Below, piece after piece: positions 61,101 through 64,000 of a stretch of 64,000 bases of DNA. Below the pieces are notes generated by a model. The model was not told where the DNA came from, made no database searches, and worked only from the letters and a program-made list of their open reading frames with translations. The translations under genes were made by a program, and so were the position numbers. Every line of letters begins with the position of its first letter. Position 1 is the stretch's first letter. The stretch is from Magnetospirillum sp. 64-120. GTDB lineage: Bacteria; Pseudomonadota; Alphaproteobacteria; Rhodospirillales; Magnetospirillaceae. The stretch lies in contig MKVK01000013.1 in NCBI GenBank assembly GCA_001898825.1, positions 1 to 64,000 on the forward strand, written 5' to 3'.

Positions 61101-62249
61101 CTAATGGTGATCGCCGCCCAGGGAGCCCTTGGCTCCCTCGGACTGGACGAAGAAGGCACCCGAGGTGACCACCGCCCGTCCCGGCGGGATGCCGTCGATC
61201 ACCGCCAGACCACCGCCGCTGCGCAGAACCGTGATTTCCTTGGCGACGAAGGCGCCCTCGGCGTCGGGGGTGTAGACGAACCAGTCGCCATCGGGGCCGC
61301 GCAGCACCGAATCCAAGGGCACCGCCAGGGCCGGGGCACTGTCGGTGCTGGTGATCTCCACGTCGGCGAACATGCCCGGCCGCAGGCGGCCATCGGCATT
61401 GTCGGCCTCCAGGCGGATGCTGACGGTACGGGTCACTTCGTCCATGGCGGGCGTGGTGGCGCCCACCACCGCCGGACGGCTGTCGTCGCCCACATGGATG
61501 GTGGCGGCGGCGCCCTTGGCGATCTTCTTGGCATCGGCGGCATTGACGCGGGCGTCGATCCAGATGCTGGTGCCGTCGGCCACGGTGAACAGCACCTTGC
61601 CCGGCTCGACCCGTTCGCCGACCACGAAATCGTCGGAATAGACGGTGCCGTCCTGCGGCGCCACCAGGGTCAGGCGCCCGGCATCGGCGGGCAGGGAATC
61701 GCCCAGGGCGGCGACGTCGCGCGGGCTCATGCCGAAGCCGAGCAGGCGGGACATGGCCTGTCGGCGTTGGATGTCGGTTTCGTTGAAACGCTTGTCGGAC
61801 ACGATTTCCTTGCCCAATTGGCGCACCCGCCGCCATTCCTGTTCGGCGATCTGGTAATCGGCCTGGGCGGCGGCCAGATCGACGCTGTTCAGCACGGCCA
61901 GCGGTTGTCCCTTGCGCACCCGCTCGCCCACCGAGGCGAGGCGCCGCACGACGATGCCGGGGATGGGCGGCGTGACCACGCCGCTGCGGTAGCGGTTGGG
62001 GACCACTTCGCCGGGGGCGCGGATGACGGCGGGGACCGGACGGGCTTCCAGGGTGGTGACGGCGATCCCCGCTTCGCGCGCCGCTTCGGGCGAGATACGG
62101 ATGCCTTCCTCGCTGTGTTCGGCCTCTGCCTTTTGCACGACGGGTTGCGGCGCGGCGGGATCGGCCTCGCCGGAGCGGGTCCACAGACCGATGGCGGCGG
62201 CGGATACGGCCAGGGCGATTGCGGCGGTGGTCAGGCGCAGCTTATTCAT
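61101..62249 (-). CDS. czcB: RND efflux periplasmic adaptor (CzcB/CusB family)
   Basis: 382 aa. N-terminal signal anchor (LTTAAIALAVSAAAIGLWTR), then a barrel-sandwich domain (IRAPGEVVPNRYRSGVVTPP, GIVVRRLASVGERVRKGQPL) and a helical hairpin (ALAAAQADYQIAEQEWRRV type). A beta-barrel segment near 270 has HVGDDSRPAVVGATTPAMDE. It joins pump and outer membrane channel. Its start lies 8 bases inside the channel gene end. No N-terminal Met-rich copper relay is seen, which argues against a Cus function. Confidence 0.9.
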   Translation of the reverse strand: MNKLRLTTAAIALAVSAAAIGLWTRSGEADPAAPQPVVQKAEAEHSEEGIRISPEAAREAGIAVTTLEARPVPAVIRAPGEVVPNRYRSGVVTPPIPGIVVRRLASVGERVRKGQPLAVLNSVDLAAAQADYQIAEQEWRRVRQLGKEIVSDKRFNETDIQRRQAMSRLLGFGMSPRDVAALGDSLPADAGRLTLVAPQDGTVYSDDFVVGERVEPGKVLFTVADGTSIWIDARVNAADAKKIAKGAAATIHVGDDSRPAVVGATTPAMDEVTRTVSIRLEADNADGRLRPGMFADVEITSTDSAPALAVPLDSVLRGPDGDWFVYTPDAEGAFVAKEITVLRSGGGLAVIDGIPPGRAVVTSGAFFVQSEGAKGSLGGDHH

Positions 62250-63507
62250 GGGAGGTGGCTCCGGGGGCGGAAGAAGGGGCGGCGTTGCGCAGCAATTGGG
62301 CGTAGGCCGCCCAGGCGTTGGCCCGCAGATCGATGGCGGTGGTGTTGGCGCGGGCGGTTTCGCGCATTTGCACCAGGAAGTCGGTGGCGCTCAGTTCGCC
62401 CGCCCGCCACAGACGGGTCAGAGTTTCCGCTTGCCGTTCCAGCGAGGGCACGCCCAGCCGTTGCCAGGATTCCACGCTCTGGACCGCGCGCTGATACGAG
62501 CGCAGGGCGGAGCGGATGGCGGCGGCGGTTTCCAGGCGGGTCTGACGCTCGGTGGCTTCGGCCAGGGCCAGGGCGCGCCCGGCGGCGGCCACTTCCGCCG
62601 AACCGGAATTGAGGACGGGAATGGGAATGGACAGACCCAGCATCACGCGCTTTTCCTCGCCCTCCTTGGACCCGCCCAGGCGGAAGGTGGGGTCGGGAAC
62701 CCGTTGGGCGCGGGCCAGCTCGATGCCGTCGCGGGCGGCCTGGACCTGTCGGCGGGCGGCTTGTACGGCCGGGTGCTGGTCGGCCACGGCTTCGATGCCG
62801 TCTTCGGTCGGTTTCGGCGGCGGCGGCAGATCGGCGGGCAGTGGCGGCGCGGCGGCCGGTTCGCACAGGCAGGCGGCGCGCAGTGCTTCCTCGGTCTGGA
62901 TGGCGCTCAATTCCGCTTCCTGGCGGGTGCTGGCGGCTTCGGCGGCGGCCAGTTGCGCGGCGTTGAGGTCCATGGCGGGCAATTCGCCCGCCTTGTGCCG
63001 CCGCTCGCTGAGGGACAGGAAGCGGTCGGCCAGTTCGCTCTGCCGGGTCGCGGCGCCCAGGCGTTGACCGGCGGCGCGCAGATCATTCAGGGCGGCGACG
63101 ATGTCGGCGGCCAGCGCCATGCGGGCGGCCAGCGTTTCGGCTTCGGCGGCTTCGGCTTGGCGGGTACCGACGCTCCCGCGCAGACCGCTCTTGCCGGTGA
63201 TGTCCACGGTCATGCGCAGGGCGATGGAATTGGTGTCGTAGGCCTCGGCGTCCTGGGCCTTGGCGGCGACGCGGGCGGAATCCAGTTCCAGCTCCGGATT
63301 GTAGAGATATTGACCGGCGGCCTCGGCATCGGCGCGGGCCCGGGCTGCGGCTGCGGCTCCGGCGGCGTTGCGCGGATGGTCCGCAAGGATGCCGTCGATA
63401 TAGGGGCGCAGGCTGTCCGGAAGGCGGACGAGGGCGGGTGCTTCCTGGGCGGCCAACGGCTGTGTGCAGGCAAGGGCCAACGCCGAAGCGGCGATGAGTT
63501 TTTTCAT
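62242..63507 (-). CDS. czcC: Outer membrane efflux channel (CzcC/TolC family)
   Basis: 421 aa. Signal peptide at 1-20 (LIAASALALACTQPLAA). Two repeated outer-membrane-efflux halves are rich in alanine and glutamine-helices (YNPELELDSARVAAKAQDAE; RQAEAAEAETLAARMALAAD; DGIELARAQRVPDPTFRLGG). First gene of the leftward czcCBA-type unit. A cysteine pair near 225 (AACLCEP) is unusual for a TolC-type lumen protein. Confidence 0.88.
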   Translation of the reverse strand: MKKLIAASALALACTQPLAAQEAPALVRLPDSLRPYIDGILADHPRNAAGAAAAARARADAEAAGQYLYNPELELDSARVAAKAQDAEAYDTNSIALRMTVDITGKSGLRGSVGTRQAEAAEAETLAARMALAADIVAALNDLRAAGQRLGAATRQSELADRFLSLSERRHKAGELPAMDLNAAQLAAAEAASTRQEAELSAIQTEEALRAACLCEPAAAPPLPADLPPPPKPTEDGIEAVADQHPAVQAARRQVQAARDGIELARAQRVPDPTFRLGGSKEGEEKRVMLGLSIPIPVLNSGSAEVAAAGRALALAEATERQTRLETAAAIRSALRSYQRAVQSVESWQRLGVPSLERQAETLTRLWRAGELSATDFLVQMRETARANTTAIDLRANAWAAYAQLLRNAAPSSAPGATSHE

Positions 63508-63625
63508 GGGTGTTTCCCCGATGGAACAAGGACAGACGGTCCCGTTCACGCCGCAACGAAGACGGCGCGTGACCAAGGTGGGGCCGCCCGGTGAAGGGCA
63601 GCCCCGGGTTCAGGGGACGATCTGC

Positions 63626-63913
63626 TTAGTGGCTGTGGTCCTTGAGGACCAGCGAATGGGCCAGGTCGAGATAGCCCTTGGCCTGCTGTTCCTTGCCCTC
63701 GGTGCACAGGCGGTCAGCCTGCTTCACCTGCCAGGCGATACGGTCGCGGTCCACCTGCTTGGCGACGACACCTGCGGCCGCGGCCTTGATCTCGGGCAGG
63801 TTCTTGCAGGAATAGCCGGAGGACGAGGTCGGGGCGGCTTCGGTACCGGCCAGGGCGGCGGTGGAAACCAGGGCAAGCGCGGCGGCGGCCGCAACGAAGT
63901 TGAAGCGGATCAT
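63626..63913 (-). CDS. Small periplasmic protein with His-rich end
   Basis: 95 aa. Signal peptide about 1-22 (FVAAAAALALVSTAALAGTE). Two cysteines (GYSCKN, RLCTEG) probably form a disulphide. Helical, ending in LVLKDHSH. It precedes the efflux unit by 118 bases in the same direction and could be a metal-binding accessory. No family is recognised. Confidence 0.65.
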   Translation of the reverse strand: MIRFNFVAAAAALALVSTAALAGTEAAPTSSSGYSCKNLPEIKAAAAGVVAKQVDRDRIAWQVKQADRLCTEGKEQQAKGYLDLAHSLVLKDHSH

Positions 63914-64000
63914 GGCAAATCTCCAGTCGTGAAAAAAAGCTGTATGGGATGTCTTTGGGAACCGGCACGGGCCGGTTGGGCATCTCAATTCAGCAGAACG

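Noticed and set aside
57878-61168. A 1096-codon plus-strand frame
   Set aside because: Antisense to the RND pump gene and repetitive in His, Gln and Asp; no start signal or family.

Overview
The window looks like the chromosome of a GC-rich alphaproteobacterium of the Rhodospirillales, probably Magnetospirillum or a close relative. This is inferred from the split b/b' F0 ATP synthase operon, the mutY / dciA-dsbA-smc arrangement, many two-component and cyclic-di-GMP genes, and codon use dominated by G/C third positions. No rRNA or magnetosome gene is present, so the genus is a guess.

Layout. 1-11981 is a prophage remnant. It starts with the end of an IS5-type transposase, then a truncated phage gene, tail-tube A and B type proteins, tail fibres, a very large glycan-binding-like tail protein, a probable small and a clear large terminase, and a lysis cassette (small membrane protein, SleB-type hydrolase, 3-TM holin). 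Strong hairpin terminators separate its units. Portal and capsid genes are not in the window. 11978-42875 is core chromosome: a TPR/glycosyltransferase, CBS, kinase and phosphatase genes, a sirtuin, the Kup potassium transporter, a gallate dioxygenase with a divergent LysR regulator, the F0 ATP synthase operon with a good sigma-70 promoter, smc-dsbA-dciA with divergent mutY, an AraC/AhpD-like pair, a hybrid histidine kinase, a DinG-type helicase, and a CheY-CheC-GGDEF/EAL operon.

42941-about 51.8 kb is a genomic island inserted at tRNA-Thr(CGT). A tyrosine integrase sits just inside the tRNA, followed by small unknown genes, a 558-aa coiled-coil protein and a helicase/primase-like fusion. The mRNA leader of that fusion folds on paper into a two-tier hairpin whose loop is complementary to the Shine-Dalgarno sequence. 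Two unknown or HAD-like genes lie upstream of it. No second att site was found, so the right border is uncertain and the island may include the metal region.

51930-63913 is a metal-homeostasis region. A MerR regulator and a perfect MerR-type operator precede a rightward operon: His-rich Zn/Cd/Pb ATPase, zinc-ribbon protein, PCuAC copper chaperone, DsbB and a DsbA-like protein. A leftward RND efflux set (outer membrane channel, adaptor, pump) is followed by a single-chain HigB-HigA fusion and an 88-aa partner. The two arms converge on 56667-56907, where I see no gene.

No gene-free stretch is longer than about 300 bases. The features most worth following up are the helicase/primase fusion with its structured leader and the HigB-HigA fusion protein.
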